From Stigonema ocellatum SAG 48.90 = DSM 106950 (GTDB lineage: Bacteria > Cyanobacteriota > Cyanobacteriia > Cyanobacteriales > Nostocaceae), in NCBI GenBank assembly GCA_016903675.1, contig JADQBA010000004.1:85789-149788 (forward strand): a stretch of 64,000 nucleotides of DNA. The letters run 5' to 3'. This document shows, piece by piece, positions 18,002 to 26,508 of the stretch. The position numbers were made by a program, and so were the translations under genes. The notes below the pieces were generated by a model. It did no database searches, was not told the DNA's origin, and worked only from the letters and a program-made list of their open reading frames with translations. Positions within the stretch are counted from its first letter, which is position 1. Every line of letters starts with the position of its first letter.

Positions 18002-19882
18002 ATGGCTAAGCTGATTCCCGGACTCAATAGCTGCTCATCGCGCATGACTCCTGGTGAGCGTCGGTTTGCTCAGCGGCTTGAGGAGAAGCTCAAGGACGAT
18101 TACTTAATTTGGTACGATGTTCCAATAGGCCGCAAAAGATTACACCCCGATTTTATTATCCTGCACCCTAACCGAGGAATACTCGTCTTGGAGGTGAAGG
18201 ATTGGAAACTCAGCAGTATTTTACAGGTTAACCCAGATACCGTCACTCTGATCACACCTGAAAGGTTAAAAGAAGTCAAGAATCCGTTACGACAGGCAAG
18301 AGAATATGCTTTAGCAGTTAAAAACGTACTGGAACAAGATACCCTACTGGTTCGCAAAAATGGCAGATACACAGGAAACCTGATATTTCCCTATGGTTAC
18401 GGCGTGGTCTTCAGCAATATTACCCGCAAAACCTTTGAGTCTGAACCGACTCTTTCACAAATGCTAGCGCCAAACTTAGTTATCTGTCAAGACGAATTTT
18501 ATGAAAGTGTTGATGCTCTTAACTTCCAAGAGCAACTCTGGAGCATGAACCATTATGACTTTGGCAACACTCTGACTGCTGCCCAAATTGATCGAATTCG
18601 TTGGCATTTATTTCCTGAGTTGCGATTTATTGCCAAGCAGTTGTCACTATTCGATGTTGATAGTCTAGACGAGCAAGACTCCAGCCAAGAAATCATTCCC
18701 GACATTCTCCACATCATGGACTTACAGCAGGAGGAGCTAGCCCGCAGTTTAGGAGAAGGGCATCGGGTCATTCATGGGGTAGCTGGTTCAGGTAAGACTA
18801 TGATTCTAGCATATCGCTGTCAACATTTGGCACAGGAAATCACAGGACCCATTCTCATACTTTGCTTCAATGTTTCCTTAGCAGCGCGGTTACGGCACAT
18901 TATTCAAAACAAAGGTTTGTGCGATCGCGTCAATGTCCGCCACTTTCATGGATGGTGCATAGATCAACTCAGAGCATACGATATTTCAAGACCCGACTTA
19001 CAGCGATATCAAGGAGAGGATTACATAGAACAGATAGTGCAGCAGGTCATTGAGTCAGTAAATGCTGGACTGATTTCTACCGGCAAGTATGGTGCTGTTC
19101 TGGTTGATGAAGGACACGACTTTCAACCAGAGTGGTTAAAGATAGCAGCAAAGATGGTAGACCCTGAAACCAACTCATTACTGTTACTTTACGACGATGC
19201 GCAAAATCTCTATGGTCAGAAGCATAAAAAGCAGTTTAGTTTTCGGAGTTTAGGTATTCAAGCCCAAGGACGTACCACCATCCTGAAATTGAACTACCGA
19301 AACACCGTTGAGATTCTTGCAGTTGCTTACGAGTTTGCCAAAGAGGCCATGATCCCAACTCAGGATATTGTTGAGGATATGCCTATGCTCATTGAGCCGA
19401 CTAGTGCAGGTCGTCGGGGACTCATGCCAGAATTACATAGTCTCCCTAGTTTTAGGGAGGAAACTGAGTACCTCAAAAACAGGGTGCAGCAGTTTCATGA
19501 GCGGGGTATCATGTGGAATGAAATCGGAATCATCTACCGTTTCAAGTTTATAGGAGAACAGATTTACAACCAACTCCAGCAAGCTCAAATTCCTGTAGAA
19601 TGGGTAAATGCCAACAGTGCTAGCCGAGACTACAAGCCAGCAGCCCATAGCATCAAGCTGATGACTATGCATTCCAGTAAAGGACTAGAGTTTTCAGTCG
19701 TGTTTATCCCTGGTCTTGGCTATCTACCCAACCAGCACAGTACTCTAGCTATGGAGTCTCGACTATTATATGTAGCAATGACACGAGCTATCAGCCAGCT
19801 TGTCTTGACTTGTCATCAGAATTCCGATTTCACGGTGAAGATTAAATCGGCTTTAGAGAAAGCAGCAGTGACAATTTTTTAG
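18002..19882 (+). CDS. NERD-domain UvrD/Rep-like superfamily 1 helicase
   Basis: 626 aa. The N-terminal NERD nuclease-related domain (about 18-130) has PD-(D/E)xK-like residues in HPDFIILHP and LVLEVKDWK. The helicase core follows: Walker A GVAGSGKT (about 261-268), LILCFNVSLAARL, Walker B variant VLVDEGHDF, motif III DDAQNLY, motif IV LNYRNT, then TMHSSKGLEF and RLLYVAMTRA (motifs V and VI). Predicted ATP-dependent DNA unwinding coupled to a nuclease-like domain. Such proteins occur in DNA repair and in anti-phage loci, but no defence partner is adjacent here. Monocistronic or with the SDR 40 nt downstream. Confidence 0.92.
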   Translation: MAKLIPGLNSCSSRMTPGERRFAQRLEEKLKDDYLIWYDVPIGRKRLHPDFIILHPNRGILVLEVKDWKLSSILQVNPDTVTLITPERLKEVKNPLRQAREYALAVKNVLEQDTLLVRKNGRYTGNLIFPYGYGVVFSNITRKTFESEPTLSQMLAPNLVICQDEFYESVDALNFQEQLWSMNHYDFGNTLTAAQIDRIRWHLFPELRFIAKQLSLFDVDSLDEQDSSQEIIPDILHIMDLQQEELARSLGEGHRVIHGVAGSGKTMILAYRCQHLAQEITGPILILCFNVSLAARLRHIIQNKGLCDRVNVRHFHGWCIDQLRAYDISRPDLQRYQGEDYIEQIVQQVIESVNAGLISTGKYGAVLVDEGHDFQPEWLKIAAKMVDPETNSLLLLYDDAQNLYGQKHKKQFSFRSLGIQAQGRTTILKLNYRNTVEILAVAYEFAKEAMIPTQDIVEDMPMLIEPTSAGRRGLMPELHSLPSFREETEYLKNRVQQFHERGIMWNEIGIIYRFKFIGEQIYNQLQQAQIPVEWVNANSASRDYKPAAHSIKLMTMHSSKGLEFSVVFIPGLGYLPNQHSTLAMESRLLYVAMTRAISQLVLTCHQNSDFTVKIKSALEKAAVTIF

Positions 19883-19922
19883 CTTCATCTTACTGCCTCA
19901 CAAAAAATACTATGGTACGCTT

Positions 19923-20774
19923 ATGACTTCTGTAGGACTGTCATCTGAGGATTTAGTGCTAGTGACTGGCGCTACTGGTGGAGTAGGTCAACTGACCGTT
20001 GGTAAATTACTGGAGAGAAACTTCAAAGTTCGTATCCTGACTCGCAATGCTGCCAAAGCCCAAAAGATGTTTAATGATAGAGTAGAGATTGCCATTGGTG
20101 ACATTCGCGATCCAGCTACGCTTCCAGCAGCCATGCAGGATGTCTCTTGTATTATATGTACCACTGGAACTACAGCTTTCCCCTCTGCCCGATGGGAGTT
20201 TGACCCACCCCCCAGCTTGCTTGAATGGGTTCAGTTGTTTCTTGACCCTAAGTATAGTGAAGCAAAAGCAAAGAACAGTCCTTCAAAAGTTGATGCACAA
20301 GGTGTGAGTCACCTAGTAACTTTCTCACCTCGCAATCTGAAACGATTCGTTTTTGTGTCTTCTTGTGGGATAGAACGCAAGAATCAGTTTCCTTTTAAGA
20401 TTCTTAATGCCTTCGGTGTGCTGAATGCTAAACAAAAAGGAGAGGAAGCTATTATCACTTCGGGATTACCCTACACTATTATCCGCCCAGGACGCCTCAT
20501 CGATGGTCCCTATACCTCATACGACCTCAACACTTTACTGAGGGCAAAAACAGGGGGCAAGTTTGGTGTGCTTTTGGGCACGGGTGATACACTTGTAGGT
20601 GATGCCAGCAGGATTGATGTGGCAGCAGCTTGTGTAGAATGCATTCAGAACCCATCATGTGAAGGGCTAGTTTTTGAGTTAGTCAATACTGGTTCAAGAC
20701 CGCCTGTGATTGATTGGGAGACACTTTTCTCTACGTTAGTTAAAACCCATATAGCAATCTTAAATGATTCGTGA
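19923..20774 (+). CDS. NmrA/atypical SDR NAD(P)-binding protein
   Basis: 283 aa. Rossmann fold with VTGATGGVGQLT, Arg in ILTRNAAKA (NADP preference) and FVFVSSCGIERKN; the middle lacks a canonical YxxxK, as in atypical SDRs of photosynthetic organisms. Possible roles are redox sensing or complex assembly (inference). It starts 40 nt after the helicase gene. The C terminus departs from the family after DWETLF: the final residues KTHIAILNDS and the TGA are encoded by a dispersed repeat (TAGCAATC...), so the original 3' end has been replaced. Confidence 0.82.
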   Translation: MTSVGLSSEDLVLVTGATGGVGQLTVGKLLERNFKVRILTRNAAKAQKMFNDRVEIAIGDIRDPATLPAAMQDVSCIICTTGTTAFPSARWEFDPPPSLLEWVQLFLDPKYSEAKAKNSPSKVDAQGVSHLVTFSPRNLKRFVFVSSCGIERKNQFPFKILNAFGVLNAKQKGEEAIITSGLPYTIIRPGRLIDGPYTSYDLNTLLRAKTGGKFGVLLGTGDTLVGDASRIDVAAACVECIQNPSCEGLVFELVNTGSRPPVIDWETLFSTLVKTHIAILNDS

Positions 20775-20855
20775 ACGCAGAGAAACCCGGTTTCGTAGGG
20801 GCGTATTGCAATACGCCCCTACAGGTGTTCGGATCTCAAATAGGATTGCTATAGT
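20750..20855. repeat. TAGCAATC...GATTGCTA hairpin repeat
   Basis: Outer ends ATAGCAATCTTAAATGATTC and CTCAAATAGGATTGCTAT are inverted. The interior carries a second palindrome built on GTAGGGGCGTATTGC/GCAATACGCCCCTAC. This is the commonest repeat family in the window and here supplies the stop of the SDR gene. Confidence 0.8.
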
Positions 20856-20965
20856 TCCAGTTAATGATTTAATGAAATGGCAGGAGATTAGGGTATGCGA
20901 AGCATCAAGGTACGTTCTCACGTGGGTGCAGACGGATGTTGCGATAATTTTTTAGGCAAGTGTGT

Positions 20966-21739
20966 TTAACTAATTTTTGCCAACCCAAATTCATCACGAA
21001 TTTTTTTGGTCAGTAACCGAAAATCTAATAAAATTTTTATACGTAAAAGCCTTGTTTTCAGCGTTTTTTTTCCATTTTTATCTTCGACACCATAATAAAT
21101 ATTTTCTGTATTGCCAACAATATAAATGGCACCGATGAACGGTAATGGCTCAATTATTAACTCTTGTTTTGCCAGAGTGTTTTTTATTTCTCTGTGGGTG
21201 AAGTTTTTATATATAAACTGTGTATATTCTTTTTCGTCTAAAGCTTCATGTAAATTATAGCAATCATACCTAATGATATTGCTCGTGCCGCAATATTGCT
21301 CGAAACCTTTTCTCATAATACGTATCAGGTTACTACCATCCTGATACATGTAGCCTTTTTTGATAAACCATCCATTGTGTTGAGGATGGCGATTAACATA
21401 CTCTGCTAGGTGTTGACTTACGCAGTCATCAGCATCAACACACATAACGTGAGATGGTTTCAGCTCCCTAGCATAGATTAATCCTGTCACAACTTTGCGA
21501 GTTCTGTCTAACTCTTTAGATTTATAGTCAGATTCTGGTAATGGCAAATCAACTTCAATGTATGTGATGTGAGGATGGCTAAAGCCTATCTTAGGCGTTT
21601 CGTTGCAAACAACAATTACACTAAAATGCTTTGAAGTCTGGTTACAAATTGATTTGACAGTTCTTTCAAAAAGCTTACATACGGTTGTCCATGATTTGGA
21701 CACCTGCGGACTTTTGAGTGGTATTATAAATACGAGCAT
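20966..21739 (-). CDS. Glycosyltransferase, GT-A fold (family 2-like)
   Basis: 257 aa, complete. N-terminal FIIPLKSPQVSKSW and the nucleotide-sugar region VIVVCNETPK lead to the metal-binding DxD motif in MCVDADDCVS (about residues 97-106), then a basic C-terminal part. Predicted to transfer a sugar in surface polysaccharide or glycolipid synthesis; donor and acceptor unknown. Isolated between repeats and more AT-rich than its neighbours, so horizontal acquisition is possible. Confidence 0.8.
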   Translation of the reverse strand: MLVFIIPLKSPQVSKSWTTVCKLFERTVKSICNQTSKHFSVIVVCNETPKIGFSHPHITYIEVDLPLPESDYKSKELDRTRKVVTGLIYARELKPSHVMCVDADDCVSQHLAEYVNRHPQHNGWFIKKGYMYQDGSNLIRIMRKGFEQYCGTSNIIRYDCYNLHEALDEKEYTQFIYKNFTHREIKNTLAKQELIIEPLPFIGAIYIVGNTENIYYGVEDKNGKKTLKTRLLRIKILLDFRLLTKKIRDEFGLAKIS

Positions 21740-22103
21740 TTTATTATCCTCATAAAGTTTAAATTTCTTTGCCCTAGTCTCTACTCAAGATAAATTGCTT
21801 TGATGAGAGAGAAAAAGGTTCAAGAGGAAATTTGTTAGTTTCCACTTTAACCTGATGAAGCACGAGTGTCTAGTGTGATATATTGATATGTGTTCTTATC
21901 AATTAGTAATTATGTACTATCACATCAATATATCTTAGCTTATGCAAATCACAACCCAGAGGGAGGGGGCGCACCTGTTGGACTTGCCTTTTGACAGATC
22001 AGCAGATGCCCTGAATCGGTAATAGTGTAAACTGTTACCGAGGATCATTAGCGCTAATTATGTCCGAATTCAATAATAAAATAGTCAAGTCGCTATCTCC
22101 CTA

Positions 22104-22132
22104 TCGTAATTCGTAATTCGTAATTCGTAATT
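22104..22132. repeat. Heptameric STRR (TAATTCG)
   Basis: Four tandem TAATTCG heptamers. Inverted related copies (ATTACGAATTACGAACTACG) lie at 22288-22322, inside the SDR relic. Confidence 0.75.
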
Positions 22133-22309
22133 ACCCCATACATTAATGCAGGGGCTTGTAATAAGGACGCCTCAACGCTTGAGCGCTTGCGCGTCTCGAT
22201 ATCTTTTTCCATAAATGAATTTAGAGAGAAGTTGGAGCGGCAGCGGACTCCTTACCAAACTACGTTCGGCTTGTACCTCTAATTTATTAATTACGAATTA
22301 CGAACTACG

Positions 22310-22457
22310 AATTACGAATTATTCGGTCATTGTTACCGGTGGAGTTCAAGGAATTGGTCGGAGTAGTTGCCTAGCCTTTGCACGGGAAGGTGCAACAGTG
22401 GTATGTGCGGATCTAGATGCAATGAAGAGTGAAAAAATGGGATCTTGGAGTGATTAA
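22310..22457 (+). pseudogene. SDR N-terminal relic
   Basis: The frame reads VIVTGGVQGIGRSSCLAFA then REGATVVCADLDA, the cofactor-binding start of a short-chain dehydrogenase. It breaks off after ~35 residues into unrelated sequence and a stop. Upstream in the same frame is only STRR repeat, so the original start is gone. A decayed fragment. Confidence 0.7.
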
Positions 22458-22537
22458 AATATTTCTTTAAAGGAATTGTTTGCAAATTTTCGCAAAAAAT
22501 TTCATACTTTTTGGGGAAGAAACTTCATGACTCAGCT

Positions 22538-23953
22538 ATGCTATCCCCTGAAAAACTTGCCATCAAACAAACCGTAAACCGCCGTAACCTTTGGTTTAAT
22601 CGACTTATGGCGATTATTGCCGTAGTTAACTTATTTTTAGTATTTTTTGATTTGAGCTACGTGCATTGGCGTGATTTATACCTACTGGAAATTCCCAGTT
22701 TAACTCAGTTGTATGACCCAATTAAAGGCATTGAACCTCATCGAGAGACACAGAACTATCTCAATAAAGTTTACCAACTAGAAGAGCAGGTATTACATAC
22801 AGGACTACAGTCGTCTGATACACAAAACTTATTGACCCAATTGCAGAATCTCAGCGATGAGATGATTAAGGATAATCCGTTTGCCGGAGCTAATAAAAGT
22901 GGCACTCTCGAAAAGATTAAAAATTTGATGCGCGATCGCATGGGGATTAAATCAGCGCATCAAGCCTTTAGATTATTTTGGAGTGAGGAACATTTTTCTC
23001 AAGCAGGTTGGGAACCAGAGATTATTTTTTTTCATACCCATATCCAACCGTTAATTAACACAAACTACTATCGCAAAATCGGAATCAGCGGCAAGTTCCT
23101 CAATCTTTTCTGGCAGATAGACTTACCATTTGTTGTTTTATTTAGCTTAGAACTTTTGGGTCGAACTTTCTTTATCAGTCGCCAGGAAATTGGGTTGACT
23201 TGGCCCAAAGCAATGGTACGGCGTTGGTACGATATTTTCTTATTGCTACCATTTTTCCGGTGGTTGCGAGTCATTCCTGTCATCATTCGCCTTAACCAAG
23301 CTGATTTATTAAATCTCGATATTGTCCGCGAACAAATCAACCGCGATTTTGTGGCTAATTTTGCTGAGGAAATAACTGAGATTGTGGCTACTCAGTTCAT
23401 TACTCAAGTTCAAGAGTCAATTTACCAAGGAAAAATCATCAATTGGTTGTTGCGACCACAAACGCGCCAGCATTATATTGATATTAATAACACTAACGAA
23501 ATCAAGGCGATCGCCAGACGCATCCTTCACCTCACAGTCTATGACGTTGTCCCAAAAATTCAGCCAGACTTAGAAGCATTACTCCATCGCACCATCAAAA
23601 CTATTCTTAGTCAATCCCCTACTTATCAACAACTACAAAATCTGCCAGGAGTCAATCAATTACCCACTCAGTTGACAGAGAAGTTAGTGACGGATATTTC
23701 TCAAACACTATACACTACTATGACTTCTTTATTAGAAGACCCTGAAGTAGGAGCAATATCGAATCGTTTAATCGACAATTTCAGTACCGCTTTAGAAGTA
23801 GAAGTCCGAGATGAAGCGAATATTCAAGAAATTCGCTCTTTACTTATTGACCTACTGGAAGAAATCAAAATTAACTACGTCAAAGGAATTGCAGAAGAAG
23901 GTGTAGAAAAAAGCTTCCAGGAAGTCAAAAGAATTATGAATTATGAATTATGA
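22538..23953 (+). CDS. Conserved-looking membrane protein of unknown function
   Basis: 471 aa from ATG 22538; a TTG at 22511 would add nine residues and neither start has a clear ribosome site. Membrane segments near residues 22-43 (MAIIAVVNLFLVFFDLSYV) and 185-205 (LPFVVLFSLELLGRTFFI), with a further hydrophobic stretch WYDIFLLLPFFRWLRVIPVI. The last ~200 residues are soluble and helical. The last residues (MNYEL) and the TGA are encoded by tandem AATTATG heptamers, so the C terminus has merged with an STRR. No function assigned. Confidence 0.8.
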   Translation: MLSPEKLAIKQTVNRRNLWFNRLMAIIAVVNLFLVFFDLSYVHWRDLYLLEIPSLTQLYDPIKGIEPHRETQNYLNKVYQLEEQVLHTGLQSSDTQNLLTQLQNLSDEMIKDNPFAGANKSGTLEKIKNLMRDRMGIKSAHQAFRLFWSEEHFSQAGWEPEIIFFHTHIQPLINTNYYRKIGISGKFLNLFWQIDLPFVVLFSLELLGRTFFISRQEIGLTWPKAMVRRWYDIFLLLPFFRWLRVIPVIIRLNQADLLNLDIVREQINRDFVANFAEEITEIVATQFITQVQESIYQGKIINWLLRPQTRQHYIDINNTNEIKAIARRILHLTVYDVVPKIQPDLEALLHRTIKTILSQSPTYQQLQNLPGVNQLPTQLTEKLVTDISQTLYTTMTSLLEDPEVGAISNRLIDNFSTALEVEVRDEANIQEIRSLLIDLLEEIKINYVKGIAEEGVEKSFQEVKRIMNYEL

Positions 23954-23962
23954 ATTATGAAA
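23935..23962. repeat. Heptameric STRR (AATTATG), overlapping a gene end
   Basis: Tandem AATTATG units encode the last residues and stop of the preceding gene. Confidence 0.75.
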
Positions 23963-24056
23963 AAAGACTTTCATAATTCAAGACGGTTTAGTTAAGATAA
24001 TTTATCTACCGTCAAACCCTACGTTCCATTCAAAATTCAAAAAATGGTCAACCTAT

Positions 24057-24086
24057 GTAGAGACGCGATTAATCGCGTCTCTACGA
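24057..24086. repeat. GTAGAGACGCG palindrome
   Basis: GTAGAGACGCGATTAATCGC with its mirror half GCGATTAATCGCGTCTCTAC forms a near-perfect palindrome. Related copies are at 40557-40584 and, partly, at 12701. Confidence 0.75.
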
Positions 24087-24111
24087 TCTTCTCACGGACA
24101 ATGTACAAACT

Positions 24112-24306
24112 TTGCCATCATCTCAATCCGTTCAGTTCCTGGAATCCGTTCCTCGGGAGATGCAGCGAGACTTGGACGCCATTTTCAGACGAGCAACTAG
24201 TGCCTTGGTTGAGGAAAGAATTTCAGAAGCATCATTCCAGTCATTTAGGGTCGTCTGGCAAGTTGCAGCAGGTGATGTTGGTCGGGAAAATCATCGGTCT
24301 TCGTAG
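24112..24306 (+). pseudogene. Possible gene fragment, 64 codons
   Basis: One frame reads an amphipathic, protein-like stretch (LESVPREMQRDLDAIFRRAT) ending at 24306, close to and convergent with arfB. No family recognised and no clear ribosome site. An overlapping longer frame at 24044 looks like noise. Could be a remnant or chance. Confidence 0.25.
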
Positions 24307-24310
24307 CACA

Positions 24311-24724
24311 TTAATCTGTTATCTGCCGTCTCATTGACTTAACCTCTCCTCGCTTGCTTTTTTGGTCAAGACGTTTTTTTTGAGAACTGCGGGTCGGTTT
24401 GGTGGGTTTGCGTTTTCTCTTTGGTACCCTGACGCTGTTGACGAGTTCATCAAGTCGGCTCAATGCTTCTTCGCGGTTCTTCTCCTGGCTGCGGTGTTCT
24501 TGGGCTTTAATCACGATGACTCCATCTTTCGTGATCCGTTGATCGTTGAGGTTCAAAAGCTGTTCTTTATGGCGATCGCTCAGTGATGAAGCCCCAATGT
24601 CGAAGCGCAGGTGGATGGCGGTGGAAACCTTGTTGACGTTTTGACCTCCAGCTCCTTGGGAGCGAATCGCACTAATTTCGATTTCGCTCTCCAGGATGAT
24701 GACTTTGTGAGATATTTGTAGCAT
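24311..24724 (-). CDS. arfB: Alternative ribosome-rescue peptidyl-tRNA hydrolase ArfB
   Basis: 137 aa, the usual length. Release-factor-like GGQ motif at residues 26-28 within SQGAGGQNVNKVSTA, followed by the basic C-terminal tail (KRKRKPTKPT...KKRLDQKSKRGE) that enters the mRNA channel of stalled ribosomes. It hydrolyses peptidyl-tRNA on ribosomes stalled without a stop codon. Family identification is firm. Monocistronic. Confidence 0.93.
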   Translation of the reverse strand: MLQISHKVIILESEIEISAIRSQGAGGQNVNKVSTAIHLRFDIGASSLSDRHKEQLLNLNDQRITKDGVIVIKAQEHRSQEKNREEALSRLDELVNSVRVPKRKRKPTKPTRSSQKKRLDQKSKRGEVKSMRRQITD

Positions 24725-24941
24725 TACTTACCCAGGTGAGGCAACATTCGTGCTTTCTGCGGAATCCGGTTAGCCAACGTGTAGCTATAAATAGCTACTC
24801 AATTGATGCTACTCCCGAACCGGTCTAAGATTACCTATTTTAACGAACCGCGAAGACGCGAAGTACACGAAGAAGTAGGAGAAGAAGTTAGGTAATTTTG
24901 TGGCGGGAAGGGAATAATAATATTTTATCAGGAGATATGGA

Positions 24942-25316
24942 ATGCTGAACTACAAAAAATTTGTCGGCTTGCTTGCTTTATTGCCCATTGCTACCCTCCC
25001 GCTTTGGAGTCAGGCGGCTCTAGCTGAAACTTTAAAGACCAAGAGTTTTAACATTTCAATTACAAGAAACTGTCCAGAAGGGAGTGTCACTTGCAATAAA
25101 GTCACATACTCTGGAAAAAATCTCAAAACAGGTGCATCTATCCGCCTCACTGGCAAAACCATCCACACAACCTGTGCCGATGGTGTCACACCCTGTCGAT
25201 TCCTTGGTTATGAGTTCCGCAATCAACAGTATCTCTATCGGGTAACAGAAGACGGAAGGCTACAAGTTTATCAGGGTAAGAAACTGATACTTGAAGAGCG
25301 AGGGGTTAGGGGTTAG
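24942..25316 (+). CDS. Hypothetical secreted protein
   Basis: 124 aa; AGGAGA lies ~6 nt before the ATG. Signal peptide to about residue 28 (LLALLPIATLPLWSQAALA). The mature part has four Cys (NCPEGSVTC and TTCADGVTPC), probably two disulphides, and reads as a compact beta-rich domain. The last residues (EERGVRG) run into a GGGGTTA tandem stretch that supplies the stop. Function unknown. Confidence 0.75.
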   Translation: MLNYKKFVGLLALLPIATLPLWSQAALAETLKTKSFNISITRNCPEGSVTCNKVTYSGKNLKTGASIRLTGKTIHTTCADGVTPCRFLGYEFRNQQYLYRVTEDGRLQVYQGKKLILEERGVRG

Positions 25317-25382
25317 GAGCAGCCCACGGGCGGCGAAGCGATCGCTCTTAACCAACAGAGCACAAAATGTTCTCCTCGAACT

Positions 25383-25521
25383 ATAGCAATCATAAATTAT
25401 TCGCGAGAATCTTACCAAACCCGGTAAATAAGTGCGAAACTGGCTTTGTTCTGATTGTGCCCCGCGCAGTACCTCGAAAAGCGATCGCTGATTTCACAAG
25501 TCAAATGGTATTGCTATATAT
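25383..25521. repeat. TAGCAATC...GATTGCTA-type element (diverged); gap 25317-25731
   Basis: CTATAGCAATCATAAATTAT begins it and AAATGGTATTGCTATAT ends it. It contains a GCGATCGC HIP1 site. No gene is seen in the remaining gap, which holds the promoter region of the heme oxygenase gene. Confidence 0.55.
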
Positions 25522-25731
25522 AGAATTATTAATAGTTGAATGATATTCTGAGAAATCAATATCCTATGGGCATGGGCAGCGATGTGCTGATGTGCATATA
25601 GTCTCATTCTTTGGGAAAAAGCCGTAAATCCATGTTTTGGTGATGGGTATGACTACCCAACCAACAATCGCCACTTTTTTTCTCTGCGTCTCGAGTGGTG
25701 CCAATACTGGAAAATTCATCAGGAACTGATA

Positions 25732-26409
25732 ATGAGTAGCAATTTAGCCGCTAAGCTTCGTTCTGGAACGCAACAATCTCACACAGCGGTTGAAAATGTG
25801 GGATTTATGAAATGTTTTGTTGCAGGTGTTGTAGATAGAGACTGCTTCGCCAAGTTTTTAGGTAACTTGTATTACGTTTACAGCGAATTGGAAGCCGCTT
25901 TAGAGTGTCACCGGGACCATTCTTGGATGAGTGTTCTTTACTTTCCTGAACTCAATCGCAAAGCCTCTCTGGAGAAAGACCTAAGGTTCTATTATGGGAA
26001 TGACTGGCAAGGGCAAATCACACCTTCAAAAGCCACTCAGGTGTACGTTGCCCACATCCGTGAATTGTCTGCTACTGAACCTGTATTGTTGTTAGCACAT
26101 GCTTACACCCGCTACATGGGCGACCTTTCTGGTGGTCAAGTGTTGCAAAAAATTGCTCAGTCAACTCTCAATCTTTCAGGGCAAGAGGGCACATCTTTTT
26201 ATAATTTTGAGCAAATTCCTGACAAAAACGCATTTAAGGAAAAGTATCGTCAGGCATTGAACTCACTGCCTATTGACGATATAACAGCTACTAAGATTGT
26301 CGCAGAAGCCAATAATGGGTTCCGGCTCAATATGCAAATGGCTCAGGATCTAGAAGAAAGTTTAATTAAGACTATAGGTCAAGTCATGTTTAACTCCTTG
26401 ATGGTGTAA
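25732..26409 (+). CDS. ho: Heme oxygenase (biliverdin-producing)
   Basis: 225 aa. Proximal heme ligand His17 in TQQSHTAVE, and the signature LLLAHAYTRYMGDLSGGQ around residue 123. It opens heme to biliverdin IX-alpha, iron and CO with ferredoxin as electron donor; biliverdin feeds phycobilin synthesis. Placement 100 nt before hemN on the same strand resembles the low-oxygen HO2-HemN arrangement known in cyanobacteria, so this may be the HO2-type isozyme; sequence alone does not settle HO1 versus HO2. An STRR stretch separates the two genes. Confidence 0.93.
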   Translation: MSSNLAAKLRSGTQQSHTAVENVGFMKCFVAGVVDRDCFAKFLGNLYYVYSELEAALECHRDHSWMSVLYFPELNRKASLEKDLRFYYGNDWQGQITPSKATQVYVAHIRELSATEPVLLLAHAYTRYMGDLSGGQVLQKIAQSTLNLSGQEGTSFYNFEQIPDKNAFKEKYRQALNSLPIDDITATKIVAEANNGFRLNMQMAQDLEESLIKTIGQVMFNSLMV

Positions 26410-26466
26410 TTCGTCATTCGTAATTCGTAACGACCAACTCAATTACGAACTACGAATTACGAATTA
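26410..26466. repeat. STRR pair forming an inverted repeat
   Basis: ATTCGTCATTCGTAATTCGTA then CTACGAATTACGAATTA: heptamers in opposite orientation, able to form a hairpin between ho and hemN. This could partly separate their transcription. Confidence 0.65.
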
Positions 26467-26508
26467 CCAGTTAAAATTGTTACCCCTCATTCATTGGAAG
26501 CGACTTCA